A DNA stretch of 51,654 bases, taken from JACRIM01 sp964605185. Its GTDB lineage: Bacteria > Planctomycetota > Phycisphaerae > UBA1845 > UTPLA1. Where the stretch lies: positions 1 through 51,654 of the forward strand of contig CAZSBF010000019.1 in the NCBI GenBank assembly GCA_964605185.1, written 5' to 3'. Below the pieces are notes generated by a model that was given only the letters and a program-made list of their open reading frames with translations, made no database searches and was not told the origin of the DNA. Numbering within the stretch: the stretch's first letter is position 1; the number at the start of each line of letters is the position of its first letter. This document shows positions 1 through 8,149 of this stretch, in pieces. Made by a program: the position numbers and the translations under genes.

Positions 1-949
1 GGGGTTCACCCGGACCATCAACATAGACGTGATCGAGCACCCACAAGATCCCCATGTAAATCGCGAACCCCAGTGCGAAGGTGAACATACCAAGCAGGGC
101 GTGCGGCGTCCCTTCCGCCAGGTCCTTGTGCCCATACATCTGAAAAGCGCCACTGCCGATCACCCGCAGCACGTTGCAGAAAATCGCCACCGGCACCACC
201 GACACCGCCATCACCAGTCGCTGCCACATCGGCCGCGGCGTGAAATAGGCCGTCATCAAACCAAGCGCCACAAACGCCATCAGCGATCGCATTCCACTAC
301 ACGCGCCGGCCACGGCAAACATCCCCTGTTCGCCGCCCTTCATCCAATAAGAGATATTCACGCCGGACCGCTCAACTTCGGCGCCCGGGAACATATTGAG
401 CACGATCGCCGACACGAATGCCGCGAACTGCTGAAGTGGCTGTGTGAGCGCTCGATACAACCGTTCCGGCGGCGGCATTCCCAATGCAAGAAATCCGATC
501 GGAAACAATGTGAGCCATAAAGTGCGCCAGCCGCCCATGAGCAGTACCACGCCGGCAATCATTGTGATGATCGAAAGTGGTTGCGGGTAGCCGATCTTCG
601 CACCGATGGCCCATATATAAGCGGCCGTCGAAAACAACATCAACCCCGCCCCCCAAAGCGATCCGCGATTCCCTGCTTTGAACAACTCCGCCCGCTTGGA
701 GTGGACCACCCATAAGCAGAACGGAGCGATAAGAAATCCGTGCGACCAGTCCGGCTCCTGCCAGTACTTCACCAGCCGCAGGATGTGATCCCAGTAAATC
801 CACCCAAGAAGGCCCGCGAGCACCGCAACACGAACCATCCCCGACGCCCCAAGGTACTCGACCCAGGAAGGGGGCCTATCGGGCGCGCCGCGCGGCGATC
901 GACCGCTGCCGGAACTTTCATTCATGCTTGCGCTTGTCGGTGCGTCCAT
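1..949 (-). CDS. Exosortase (EpsH/Xrt-type transpeptidase-like membrane protease), 3' end cut by window
   Basis: This reading frame is open from an ATG at 949 to the window edge (316 residues visible) and is rich in membrane segments. The exosortase signature is present: ACSGMR with the catalytic Cys at residue 217, NVLRV with Arg262, and GTPHALLG with His283, in the order of the known Cys-Arg-His triad. In this family the enzyme removes PEP-CTERM tails from exported proteins in the inner membrane and hands them to the cell surface, usually together with exopolysaccharide production. The upstream Wza-like gene on the same strand fits that. A PEP-CTERM protein lies in the same window at 34726-35406. 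The start is weakly supported: no strong Shine-Dalgarno precedes it and the frame stays open upstream into the previous gene. The C-terminus, and any fused EpsI-like domain, lies outside the window. Confidence 0.88.
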   Translation of the reverse strand, partial: MDAPTSASMNESSGSGRSPRGAPDRPPSWVEYLGASGMVRVAVLAGLLGWIYWDHILRLVKYWQEPDWSHGFLIAPFCLWVVHSKRAELFKAGNRGSLWGAGLMLFSTAAYIWAIGAKIGYPQPLSIITMIAGVVLLMGGWRTLWLTLFPIGFLALGMPPPERLYRALTQPLQQFAAFVSAIVLNMFPGAEVERSGVNISYWMKGGEQGMFAVAGACSGMRSLMAFVALGLMTAYFTPRPMWQRLVMAVSVVPVAIFCNVLRVIGSGAFQMYGHKDLAEGTPHALLGMFTFALGFAIYMGILWVLDHVYVDGPGEP

Positions 950-1001
950 GGTCCTGCTGTCACAAAGCCCGGGCCGGTCACAACGGCAATAGCCCCAGGG
1001 T

Positions 1002-2564
1002 TCAATTGGAAGGGAGACCGCGTGCCTGCGTCTCCTGGAAACGGCGCGCCTTGATCTGCTCCTGCGCCTGGAAGCTGTCGGCATCGGCAAAGTTCCGGTC
1101 GTACACAAACCCGAACCCGTACGACAACCGGAACGCATTTCGCAACACCGCGAGGAATGGCGCCGCGGCGTTCGTACCCACGTTCAAAATGTCGTTTGGC
1201 TTCATGTAAAAGTCCGGAGATGACCCGGCAAAAATGGAATCCAGGTCAAGCTGAATGACCTGTTCCTCGTCCCTGCCAAGCCGCCGAATCAAATCCGCCC
1301 GCGACGGCCACGCCAACGGCCCGAATCCGCCGCCCGCCGCAATCGCTTCCTTCACCGTTAGACGCCGACCCGTTATCTCATACGCTCCCGGACGGGCCAC
1401 ATTACCCATCAGGTAGTACTCGCCGATGTTGCCCGGCGGAATATTGATCACGTCAAAGGGCCGAACCACGATATTGTAACGCGGATCGCCATCGAGCAAA
1501 TCCTTCACGGGCACCTCGATGATGCGCGATGCGGCCGCCAGTTCTTCGCCCATCCAGGAATCCTTGTCGTCCTCCGCCTTCCCGCTGGCGGTTCGCGCCA
1601 GCCGCGCGAGCGATCCCGATGGGCCCGAGCTGGGCACCGTCGAGGACGCGGCATCCACCGTCCACTCACCACGATCCGGATCCCACTTGATCGCTGGCTG
1701 CGACTGCGTCGGAGCACCCTCGAGAATCTTCAACTCGTCGACCGGCTCCGTGGCGCCACCCATCGCCGCGGTGGTCGGAACCGACGACGGCATCGATCCC
1801 GGCATGCTCGCCGCGCTTCCAGAAACGTCGCTCATCGAGAACGCCGCCGGTGGCGCAGAAGCCGGCTGCGTGGCCGGTAAATCTGTGGTCGTCATCGGCG
1901 GGCCGCCCATCCCGCCGCGCCGGAAGACATACACCTTTTCGAGCTGCGGCGACAGTCCGCCCGCCTCCGCCAGCGCGTTCAAGAGTCGATACTCCGGCGT
2001 CGGCAGGCCAAACGTCCCAGGCCGCTGCACACTGCCAATGATGGAGAACTGAAGCTGTCGCGTCTCAATTAGCGATACCTGCACTTCTGCGTCTTCGAGA
2101 ATCTGCAATGCCCGAAGTTGGGCTTTCATTTCCAGTTCCAATTCGCGTGTCGTCAGGCCGGCGACGCGAGTCCGCCCCAACACCGGCAATGTCTCAAACC
2201 CGGCGTTACTCACACGAAGTTGCTGACCAAAGGTCTCACCAGGGTTGATCAGTTCGAGCACTGAAACAGAGATTACGTCACCCGGGAAAATCTTCTGGTC
2301 GACATAACGCGCCTCCAGGTCTTCAGGGGACGGCTCTTCCGTGTTCTGAATCCCCAACGGCTCTTCGAGAATGCTCAGCGCAGAACGAATCTCCGTTTGC
2401 CGTTGCTCGCGGAAGTTTCCCACCTGCGTGGGGTCGAAAAAGCCGTTCAGCGTCCACGTGGCGCTTTCGGGCTTTGAGCAACCTGCGACACAAAGAATGA
2501 GCACGCTAACACTCATCCAACCGGTCCGGATTCGTACGTTTTGATTCATTTGATCTTGCGGCAT
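1002..2564 (-). CDS. Polysaccharide export lipoprotein, Wza/SLBB family
   Basis: A 520-residue outer-membrane polysaccharide export protein. A basic N-terminus, a hydrophobic stretch and a lipobox (LCVAGC) predict a lipoprotein. The Poly_export domain follows, recognisable by DQKIFPGDVISVSVLE, then an SLBB segment (IIGSVQRPGTFGLPTPEYRL). A long low-complexity Ala/Pro/Ser linker is followed by a second SLBB-like segment (YLMGNVARPGAYEITGRRLT). Two SLBB units and this length fit Wza-type translocons. The start at 2564 is chosen because GAGAGGTGG sits just upstream at 2568-2576; an in-frame start 24 nt further upstream has no such signal. The exosortase gene follows 52 nt downstream, so the two are probably co-transcribed as part of an exopolysaccharide/exosortase locus. 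Confidence 0.88.
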   Translation of the reverse strand: MPQDQMNQNVRIRTGWMSVSVLILCVAGCSKPESATWTLNGFFDPTQVGNFREQRQTEIRSALSILEEPLGIQNTEEPSPEDLEARYVDQKIFPGDVISVSVLELINPGETFGQQLRVSNAGFETLPVLGRTRVAGLTTRELELEMKAQLRALQILEDAEVQVSLIETRQLQFSIIGSVQRPGTFGLPTPEYRLLNALAEAGGLSPQLEKVYVFRRGGMGGPPMTTTDLPATQPASAPPAAFSMSDVSGSAASMPGSMPSSVPTTAAMGGATEPVDELKILEGAPTQSQPAIKWDPDRGEWTVDAASSTVPSSGPSGSLARLARTASGKAEDDKDSWMGEELAAASRIIEVPVKDLLDGDPRYNIVVRPFDVINIPPGNIGEYYLMGNVARPGAYEITGRRLTVKEAIAAGGGFGPLAWPSRADLIRRLGRDEEQVIQLDLDSIFAGSSPDFYMKPNDILNVGTNAAAPFLAVLRNAFRLSYGFGFVYDRNFADADSFQAQEQIKARRFQETQARGLPSN

Positions 2565-2989
2565 CGTCCACCTCTCGGTAGATCTCACGGCGCGGAACTC
2601 TCCGCGGTCGATAAAACCACGACGGCTTCTATCGTCAGTCCGCGATGCCGATAACAGCGTTTCTAAGTCCCAAAACTCGATTCACATCCAATCATCATTT
2701 CGCCGCAACACCAGCTATTTCAGCACCTTAGCCCCATAATCCCTCGTCCCACTCATCCTGCCGCTGATGCACCTGCCTCGCGCGCCGCATATCAACACTG
2801 ACATCCGCGGCGACACGTTCCCGACGATGCGCAAGTTCTGCGCCCCATCCTTCCAATTCATATCAATACGACCCTCGCGCCATCCAAGTTCAGCCCCTTG
2901 GCTTGGCGCTCCGATAGCCATTTCAGACAACGAACACGCGCAACAACCGCGCGAAGCCTCGATTTACATTCGCCCGGCAGGAGTTTCCG
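2565..2989. other. Divergent intergenic region
   Basis: About 425 nt between the divergent Wza-like and acetyltransferase genes. It must hold the promoters of both, but I see no convincing -35/-10 pair, palindrome or RNA structure. Small open frames here lack start signals and recognisable sequence. Confidence 0.4.
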
Positions 2990-3694
2990 ATGACCGACAT
3001 CCTCATCCTTGGAGCAGGCGGTCACGGACGCGTCGTTCTCGACATCATCCACCACGCCCGCATCTACAACCCCGTGGGCTTCCTCGATAACAATGCCGCC
3101 CTTCACGGCCGCCGCATCGACGGCCTGCCCGTGCTCGGCGGCATTAACGACTTGGAGAAGCTAAAGGCCACCGGCGTCCGCGCTGCCATCATCGCCGTCG
3201 GCGACAACGGCGTGCGCCGCGCCCTCGGCGACCAGCTCGAATCTCACGATTTCGAAATCGCCTCGGCCATTCACCCGTCGGCCCAACTCGCCCGAAACAC
3301 GACCATCGGCAAGGGCGTTGTCATCGCCGCTGGCGCACTGGTCTGCGCCCATTGCCAGATCGGCGACTACGCCATCCTCAACACCGGCTGCATCATCGAT
3401 CATGAGTCCATGATCGGAATGGCCACGCACATCTGCCCCGGCGTCCGCCTCGCCGGCCACGTCACCGTCGAAAGCGGCGCCCACATCGGCATTGGCGCGA
3501 CCGTGATACAAAACGTTCGCATCGGTTTCGAATCCATCGTCGGCGCCGGCGCCGTCGTCACACAAGACGTTGACCCCATGACCACCGTCGTCGGCGTCCC
3601 CGCCCGCCCCATCAAAAACGCTCCGAGCGTCTCTGAATTCGCCTCACTCATGTCCCCCGCCTCCCGCGAACCCATCCACATCAGTTCGCGATAA
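2990..3694 (+). CDS. NeuD/PglD-type sugar O-/N-acetyltransferase
   Basis: A 234-residue acetyltransferase. Residues 1 to about 90 form the nucleotide-sugar binding half, starting with the Rossmann-like ILILGAGGHGRVVLDI typical of NeuD/PglD proteins. Residues from about 95 on show hexapeptide repeats of the left-handed beta helix (TTIGKGVVIAAGALV, AHIGIGATVIQNVRIG, SIVGAGAVVTQDV) and the usual ending VVGVPARPIKN. The His of the DHE motif (CIIDHESMIG) matches the catalytic base. The family acetylates a sugar amine or hydroxyl using acetyl-CoA, usually for surface glycans; the actual sugar cannot be told from sequence. GCAGGAG at 2977-2983 is a good Shine-Dalgarno. The location next to polysaccharide export and exosortase genes supports a surface-polysaccharide role. 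Confidence 0.88.
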   Translation: MTDILILGAGGHGRVVLDIIHHARIYNPVGFLDNNAALHGRRIDGLPVLGGINDLEKLKATGVRAAIIAVGDNGVRRALGDQLESHDFEIASAIHPSAQLARNTTIGKGVVIAAGALVCAHCQIGDYAILNTGCIIDHESMIGMATHICPGVRLAGHVTVESGAHIGIGATVIQNVRIGFESIVGAGAVVTQDVDPMTTVVGVPARPIKNAPSVSEFASLMSPASREPIHISSR

Positions 3695-3790
3695 ACACTC
3701 CGCCGCCTTCCGCGCGAAGTCACCGCATTGGCCGGATTGTTTCTCTGCCACTCAGTACGGCGTACACTCATACCGTCACAGGGCGGCATC

Positions 3791-4981
3791 ATGGACATTC
3801 CAGCCAGCCAACCAGGTTCGCTTCGGATTCTCGAGGGTGACTGTTGGGTATTCTTCGCCTTCGACGCCGGCCACGGCATTCAACTCGACAAGGCACAGGC
3901 CGCATTGCAGGCCGCGCCCGCCGACGGCGATGAAGAGGCCCGCCGCAGCGCCATTAGCCATCGCCGTCGCGCCCCACGTCATCTCCAGTTCCGCCCGGCC
4001 CCGCTCCAAGTCGATCAGTCGCTGGGCGAGATTGCGGCACTTGAAATCGCCGGCTTGCATTTGGCCCCACGCGTTGAATGCACCCTCTACGACTTTGGTG
4101 CGATCTCGGTTGCCTATCGGATTCCAATTGATGGTGGCGCGAGCGGCATGACGGTGGAATCGCTTTTCCCGCTCGCCTTGGCGCTTGGCGACGGCACCGC
4201 CCTCGCCTTTGACGCCCGCCGCCGCGTCGGTGCGCTCACCAAGAGATTGGCTCACGCCGTCGAGCGCCCGGAAGTGGTTGACCTCATGGAAGACTACACC
4301 GTCTATCACATTCGACGCTGGTCTCCGGATTCCGCAGGCGATGCGCTCGATTCGTCGCGCGAAAGTGTCGCCCGCCTTCTGCTGGCCGAACAGGGCCGGC
4401 TGTCACAACAAGCAATCGACGCAGCGCTCGACTCCCAGCTTTCCTACGCACCAAACGATCTCGCCGTCGTCGACTGGAACGCCGCGATGCTCCTCGACGC
4501 CCAGGCCGAAGATGCCTTGGCAATTCTCGAGTTTGCGAACGTCGAGTTATTGGAGATGCGATTCTTGGACGACCGGCTGGATTCCATCCTCGAGAGCGCC
4601 TACACCAACCTGCTCCGCCGAGACGGAAAAAGAGGATGGCCGCGCTCGCCCCTCGGCATTCTCATCGACCCCCACCGCGCCGAGCGGACGCGCCTCGCCG
4701 CGTTACAAATGGAAAGCGCCATCCTCTTCGAGAATATCAACAACACGCTCAAGCTGGTGGGCGATCAACACCTCGCCCGCCTGTACTCGCTCGCGGCCCG
4801 GTGCCTGCATCTCGCCGACTGGGATCAGAGTGTTCTTAGAAAACTGCACACGATCGACGGCCTGTATCAAAAACTCGCCGACGAACACGCCGGCCGCCGC
4901 ATGGAGGTGCTGGAGTGGATCGTGATAATCCTCATCGCCATGGAAGGCCTGATTCCGTTCATCCTGCATAACTCAAAATGA
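3791..4981 (+). CDS. RMD1/DUF155-like membrane-anchored conserved protein
   Basis: A 396-residue protein of unknown biochemical role. Its plan is that of RMD1/YagE (DUF155) proteins: an N-terminal half with beta-rich elements (TLYDFGAISVAY), then VVDLMEDYTVYHIR. A middle segment includes DLAVVDWNAAMLLD and ILEFANVELLEMRFLD. A long helical region ends in ADEHAGRRMEVLEWIVIILIAMEG, a near-C-terminal transmembrane anchor preceded by an Arg-rich helix. The family link rests mainly on this architecture and the C-terminal motif, so it could instead be a related planctomycete/acidobacterial family. The ATG at 3791 is preferred to a TTG at 3728 because a GGGCGG sequence lies just upstream and the protein then starts close to the first conserved part. 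The stop lies 4 nt from the convergent next gene. Confidence 0.6.
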   Translation: MDIPASQPGSLRILEGDCWVFFAFDAGHGIQLDKAQAALQAAPADGDEEARRSAISHRRRAPRHLQFRPAPLQVDQSLGEIAALEIAGLHLAPRVECTLYDFGAISVAYRIPIDGGASGMTVESLFPLALALGDGTALAFDARRRVGALTKRLAHAVERPEVVDLMEDYTVYHIRRWSPDSAGDALDSSRESVARLLLAEQGRLSQQAIDAALDSQLSYAPNDLAVVDWNAAMLLDAQAEDALAILEFANVELLEMRFLDDRLDSILESAYTNLLRRDGKRGWPRSPLGILIDPHRAERTRLAALQMESAILFENINNTLKLVGDQHLARLYSLAARCLHLADWDQSVLRKLHTIDGLYQKLADEHAGRRMEVLEWIVIILIAMEGLIPFILHNSK

Positions 4982-4985
4982 GTCG

Positions 4986-6851
4986 CTAGTTACCCGTAGC
5001 CAACTCTCTGCTTAGAATTCGACGAGGATTCGCCCCCACCTCACACCGCATCAGCCGCACCGAATCACTTGACAAGCCCTCCTTGAATCGCGCCTCAATA
5101 CCCCACACATCGCCATCCTTCATGCGCGTGATTCGCACGGTGTAGGCCCCCGCGTCCACCTCGTCACCCTCGTGCCGCTCCCGCCCGCGAGGCCGACCCA
5201 TCGCCCCGAGGAACCCTGCGAGCATAGGTTCCTCCACACCCTCTAGGCGCAACGTGTGATCATCGATGCGCGTCACCATCGGGTTTCGAATGTCCGTCAA
5301 GAACGACACCCGCACGCCGAAATCAGAGCCGCGGTCACCCGTAACCGTCGGCCCAGCCCCCGCTGAGCGATCACCGCCCGCCATCTGCCAATCCAGCATG
5401 TACTGCGCAAACAACACCTGCGCATCGTTGTCGATATTCAGGAATACAATGTGATCACCACGCCTAACCGGCCGCTCAAGCGCCGCCAGCCCGCCCGCCA
5501 GATTCCGCTCCACCGTCGCCTGCGTCTGCCCCACAAAATGCCCGGTGGCAATCGCCGTCGGCACCTGCGCCAGGATGAACAGAATCAGCGGTATCCACCG
5601 CACACCACACGCCCCCCCTTCTCCCCTGTTCCCTGTTCCCTGTTCCCTATTCCCTTCTCCCCTTTGTCCCTTCTCCATCCCCATCCATATCGCCCCCAAA
5701 GCCGCAAACCCCACTCCCGGCAGCAACATATTCCGATCATCCGGCACCGTGCAGACCAACAGCGGCAGAAACGCCACCGTCCAGATCACCCACACCATCG
5801 CTTGTGCTCCGCGCCGCGCCGCGATCCACATGAACACCGCCAGCGCCACAACACCGACGCCCGCAAGGTACGGGAAAAACGGTACGCCGAATCGCCGCAG
5901 ATAAAACAGAAATGGATTCACCGGCAGCAGCCACGTCGACAGCAGAATTCCAGCGCGCGTCCAAAGCTCGGAGAAATAGTGCCCCGGCGCACGCAGCGGA
6001 TCCAGCATCCAGGCGGTGTTCGCGCCGTAGCCGCCGCGTGCATACGACGCCAGCCAGATGACACCAACCGCGAGCAGCAACGCCGACGCGATCACGCCGC
6101 GCCGCGCGACTCCGGGCTGCAAAACCCTCGCCCCCAAAGCAGGGCAGGCGTCCCTGCCTGCCTTGCCCGCGACCATCGCCCACCCCGCCAGCGCCGGCAA
6201 GATCGCCGTCGGCAGCGAAGACTCCTTGGCGCCAAGCGCAAGCCAATAGCAGAGTGTCGCTATCGGCAATCGCCACACACCCGCGTCGCGTACAAAGCGA
6301 ATTGCCAGACACATCGCCGTGCCGATTAGTAGCAACCCCAGCAAATCGCACTGCATCGACACAAACACAACGCTCACCGCGTGCGAACCGGCCACCGCGA
6401 AGATCAACGCCGCCCACCGCGCATCCCGCTCCTCCGGCAGCATCAGTCGAAACAACCGCCCGACGATCAGCACGCCGGCGACATACATCGCCAGGCTCAC
6501 CGCGTGATACGGAAACGCCCAGTCCCTAAACAGAGAATATTGCTGATATAACCACCGCTCCGCCCACGGCCGCGAGTGCTGATAGCGCACATCATCGCCC
6601 ACCCACCACGGGTAATACCCCTCCCCCCGCATCGCCGCGTTCTCCGCATCGCTCCGCAAAAACCGATACAGCCCCAACTCCCTGCGCCCCCCCTCCTGAA
6701 ACTCCCGCATGAACCGTAGATGCCGAAAGTCATCAATAAAAAACCCGCTCGGCACGGTCCAGCCGTACAACAGAATCACCAATCCCGCGACCACCACCCA
6801 CGGCCGCGAGCAGGATTCGTACCATTTGAAAATACGAAGCAAGAAATACAT
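4986..6851 (-). CDS. Multi-spanning membrane glycosyltransferase-like protein (GT-C fold)
   Basis: A 621-residue integral membrane protein with roughly ten hydrophobic segments. An early luminal loop carries an acidic pair in GFFIDDFRHLRF, the typical position of the catalytic acid in GT-C polyprenyl-phosphate-sugar transferases. YWLALGAKESSLPTAIL resembles the TMTC/PMT-like pattern. A soluble C-terminal segment follows the last helix. Specific donor and acceptor are unknown. The ATG at 6851 is preferred to a TTG at 6887; neither has a clear Shine-Dalgarno. Two loops contain imported repeat sequence: a heptanucleotide array encoding GNREQGTGNR and a palindromic repeat encoding GRDACPAL. Both lie in probable loops, so the gene may still be functional. 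The gene fits with the neighbouring surface-glycan genes. Confidence 0.65.
   Translation of the reverse strand: MYFLLRIFKWYESCSRPWVVVAGLVILLYGWTVPSGFFIDDFRHLRFMREFQEGGRRELGLYRFLRSDAENAAMRGEGYYPWWVGDDVRYQHSRPWAERWLYQQYSLFRDWAFPYHAVSLAMYVAGVLIVGRLFRLMLPEERDARWAALIFAVAGSHAVSVVFVSMQCDLLGLLLIGTAMCLAIRFVRDAGVWRLPIATLCYWLALGAKESSLPTAILPALAGWAMVAGKAGRDACPALGARVLQPGVARRGVIASALLLAVGVIWLASYARGGYGANTAWMLDPLRAPGHYFSELWTRAGILLSTWLLPVNPFLFYLRRFGVPFFPYLAGVGVVALAVFMWIAARRGAQAMVWVIWTVAFLPLLVCTVPDDRNMLLPGVGFAALGAIWMGMEKGQRGEGNREQGTGNRGEGGACGVRWIPLILFILAQVPTAIATGHFVGQTQATVERNLAGGLAALERPVRRGDHIVFLNIDNDAQVLFAQYMLDWQMAGGDRSAGAGPTVTGDRGSDFGVRVSFLTDIRNPMVTRIDDHTLRLEGVEEPMLAGFLGAMGRPRGRERHEGDEVDAGAYTVRITRMKDGDVWGIEARFKEGLSSDSVRLMRCEVGANPRRILSRELATGN
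5624..5651. repeat. Heptanucleotide tandem repeat inside a coding gene
   Basis: Three perfect CCCTGTT units (5624-5644) are followed by one variant CCCTATT, flanked by CCCTTCTC-like sequence. Read on the coding (minus) strand it gives the Gly/Asn/Gln-rich stretch GNREQGTGNR in a loop of the GT-C-like protein. Because the unit is 7 nt, gain or loss of a single unit would shift the frame. Confidence 0.85.
6139..6163. repeat. Palindromic dispersed repeat (GGCGTCCCTGCC family), in frame in a gene
   Basis: A GC-rich palindrome, GCAGGGCAGGCG facing TCCCTGCCTGCC, lies in frame in the GT-C-like gene and encodes GRDACPAL. The core GCGTCCCTGCC recurs in the intergenic repeat at 23466-23490, where the flanks differ by compensating transitions. 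This suggests a dispersed palindromic element. Confidence 0.7.
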
Positions 6852-7079
6852 ATGATGGAAAGTGTAAAGGCCCGTCGTCGTTACCAATAGCAGGGAATGG
6901 CTTCGTGTTGCCGCTTCCTTAGTTGGTGTGTATTAAGCGACTTTACATGACAAAGAGAGCAAGGCGAGTCCTTCTTGTCATTGTGGTTACATCAACATCG
7001 CTGGCAGGAGTTTCCGGTGTACGGTGGATTGCCCAGCAACGGGCCCGCGAAGCGGTACTAAGTAGAGCCGCAGAATCTT

Positions 7080-7643
7080 TCATGCGGCATTTTTCTGAGC
7101 CTCGTCATGGTCAAACATGAATCCCATTTGGTTTCGATGGCCGTTGATGCGGCCGACGCCTCGACGGAAGGCGTCGATCAGGTCTTCGAGGGTGACGAAT
7201 AGTACGTTGGCCAAGACGGTTCTTTTCAAATGCCCCCAAAGCCGTTCGATCAGGTTCAAGCTGGGGCAGTAGGGCGGAAGCCAGAAGATTTTCAGTTGTG
7301 CGGCATGGGCCGCCAGGAACGCTTTCACGGCCTTGGTGTGGTGGTAGCGAGCGTTGTCGCAGACCATCCGGATCGTGCGACCGGGGTAACTCTTGAGCAC
7401 GACCATCAAGAAAGCGATGAAGTGCCAGCCACTCTTGGTGGCCGCGATGGTATGAACGATGCGTCCTGTGGCGTAGTCGACACCGCCATAGACGACTTGT
7501 TTTTCGTTCTTCCCCGGAGCCGGTACTTCGGGCTGCTTTCCAATCGGGGCCCACATTCGCGTGAGCGTCGGATGGCGATGTATTTCGACTTCGTCCTGAA
7601 AGATCAGAACCTCGGAGGCGTCGCGCTTTCGGGCGTTTTTTTT
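7080..7643 (-). CDS. IS630 transposase, OrfB (DDE catalytic half, made by frameshift)
   Basis: The frame downstream of the A8 run encodes the catalytic domain. Motifs are VLIFQDEVEIHRHP (first Asp), IRMVCDNARYHHTKAV (second Asp, DN) and LPPYCPSLNLIERLWGHLK (Glu). These match the DDE triad of IS630 transposases. No start codon and ribosome site lie at the beginning of this domain. The same frame stays open upstream to 8216, but there its translation is nonsense opposite the real OrfA. The domain is therefore most likely made as an OrfA-OrfB fusion by -1 slippage on the A run at 7636-7643. Confidence 0.88.
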   Translation of the reverse strand, partial: KKNARKRDASEVLIFQDEVEIHRHPTLTRMWAPIGKQPEVPAPGKNEKQVVYGGVDYATGRIVHTIAATKSGWHFIAFLMVVLKSYPGRTIRMVCDNARYHHTKAVKAFLAAHAAQLKIFWLPPYCPSLNLIERLWGHLKRTVLANVLFVTLEDLIDAFRRGVGRINGHRNQMGFMFDHDEAQKNAA

Positions 7644-8149
7644 AGTCGGTGGAGCTTGCGACGGGCCTTTTCGTAGGCGGCCTCGTTGCGTTTGCCCTTC
7701 AAGGTATGTTTGGGGCGTTGAAAGGAATAACCCGCTTGACGAAGCAAACGCCGCATCTGGTCGTCGCCGAAGTGGATGCCGGTCGTCTTGGCCAGGTGAG
7801 CCGCCAAGCGAATCGCCGACCAGGTCGAGAAGCCATAGCCGAGCTTCATCGGATCGCTGGCGATGGCCTTCTTCATCTCCTTGAGAAAGGCGGCGGTGGC
7901 GCGGCTCTTGCGGCCCGGCGGCTTGGTCGGATAGAGCGCCCCGATTCCGCCCATGCGGTACATGCGGCGGATGCGGTTGACGGTGCCGAGGCTGCATCGC
8001 AGGTGTCGGGCAATCGAGGGGATGCTGTCCCGCGCATCCGACATCAGAACAATCAGGCAATTGCGAAAAACACCGGCCGATGGCGTTCGCAGCCGAAGCA
8101 AGTCCAATGCCTCGCGCTCCGCCTCGGACAACTTGATCCCACGAGCCAT
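7604..8149 (-). CDS. IS630 transposase, OrfA (helix-turn-helix DNA-binding half)
   Basis: This 181-residue frame starts with MARGIKLSEAEREALDLL. It contains two helix-turn-helix units (SIPSIARHLRCSLGTVNRIRR, then TWSAIRLAAHLAKTTGIHFG), as in the paired-like N-terminus of IS630/Tc1 transposases, followed by a basic linker GRKSRATAAFLKEMKKA. It ends shortly after the A8 run, so the product on its own binds DNA but lacks the DDE domain. It could act as a repressor or as the 5' half of the fusion transposase. GGAGG (8156-8160) lies 6 nt before the ATG. Confidence 0.88.
   Translation of the reverse strand: MARGIKLSEAEREALDLLRLRTPSAGVFRNCLIVLMSDARDSIPSIARHLRCSLGTVNRIRRMYRMGGIGALYPTKPPGRKSRATAAFLKEMKKAIASDPMKLGYGFSTWSAIRLAAHLAKTTGIHFGDDQMRRLLRQAGYSFQRPKHTLKGKRNEAAYEKARRKLHRLKKTPESATPPRF
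7636..7643 (-). other. Programmed -1 frameshift site (A8 slippery run)
   Basis: On the transposase strand the sequence reads CTA AAA AAA ACG in the OrfA frame. Slipping back one base at the lysine codons gives AAA AAA AAC in the OrfB frame. This is the classic A-AAA-AAA heptamer used by IS elements. OrfA would otherwise terminate at 7604. No downstream stimulatory stem was worked out. Confidence 0.75.

Noticed and set aside
29..520. Plus-strand open frame inside the exosortase region
   Set aside because: His/Arg-rich translation with no family; it mirrors the exosortase frame, which carries the full catalytic motif set.
5600..5700. Possible CRISPR-like repeats
   Set aside because: The units are contiguous heptamers without spacers.
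5451..6329. Plus-strand 292-residue frame
   Set aside because: Pro/Arg/His-rich shadow of the membrane protein on the other strand.
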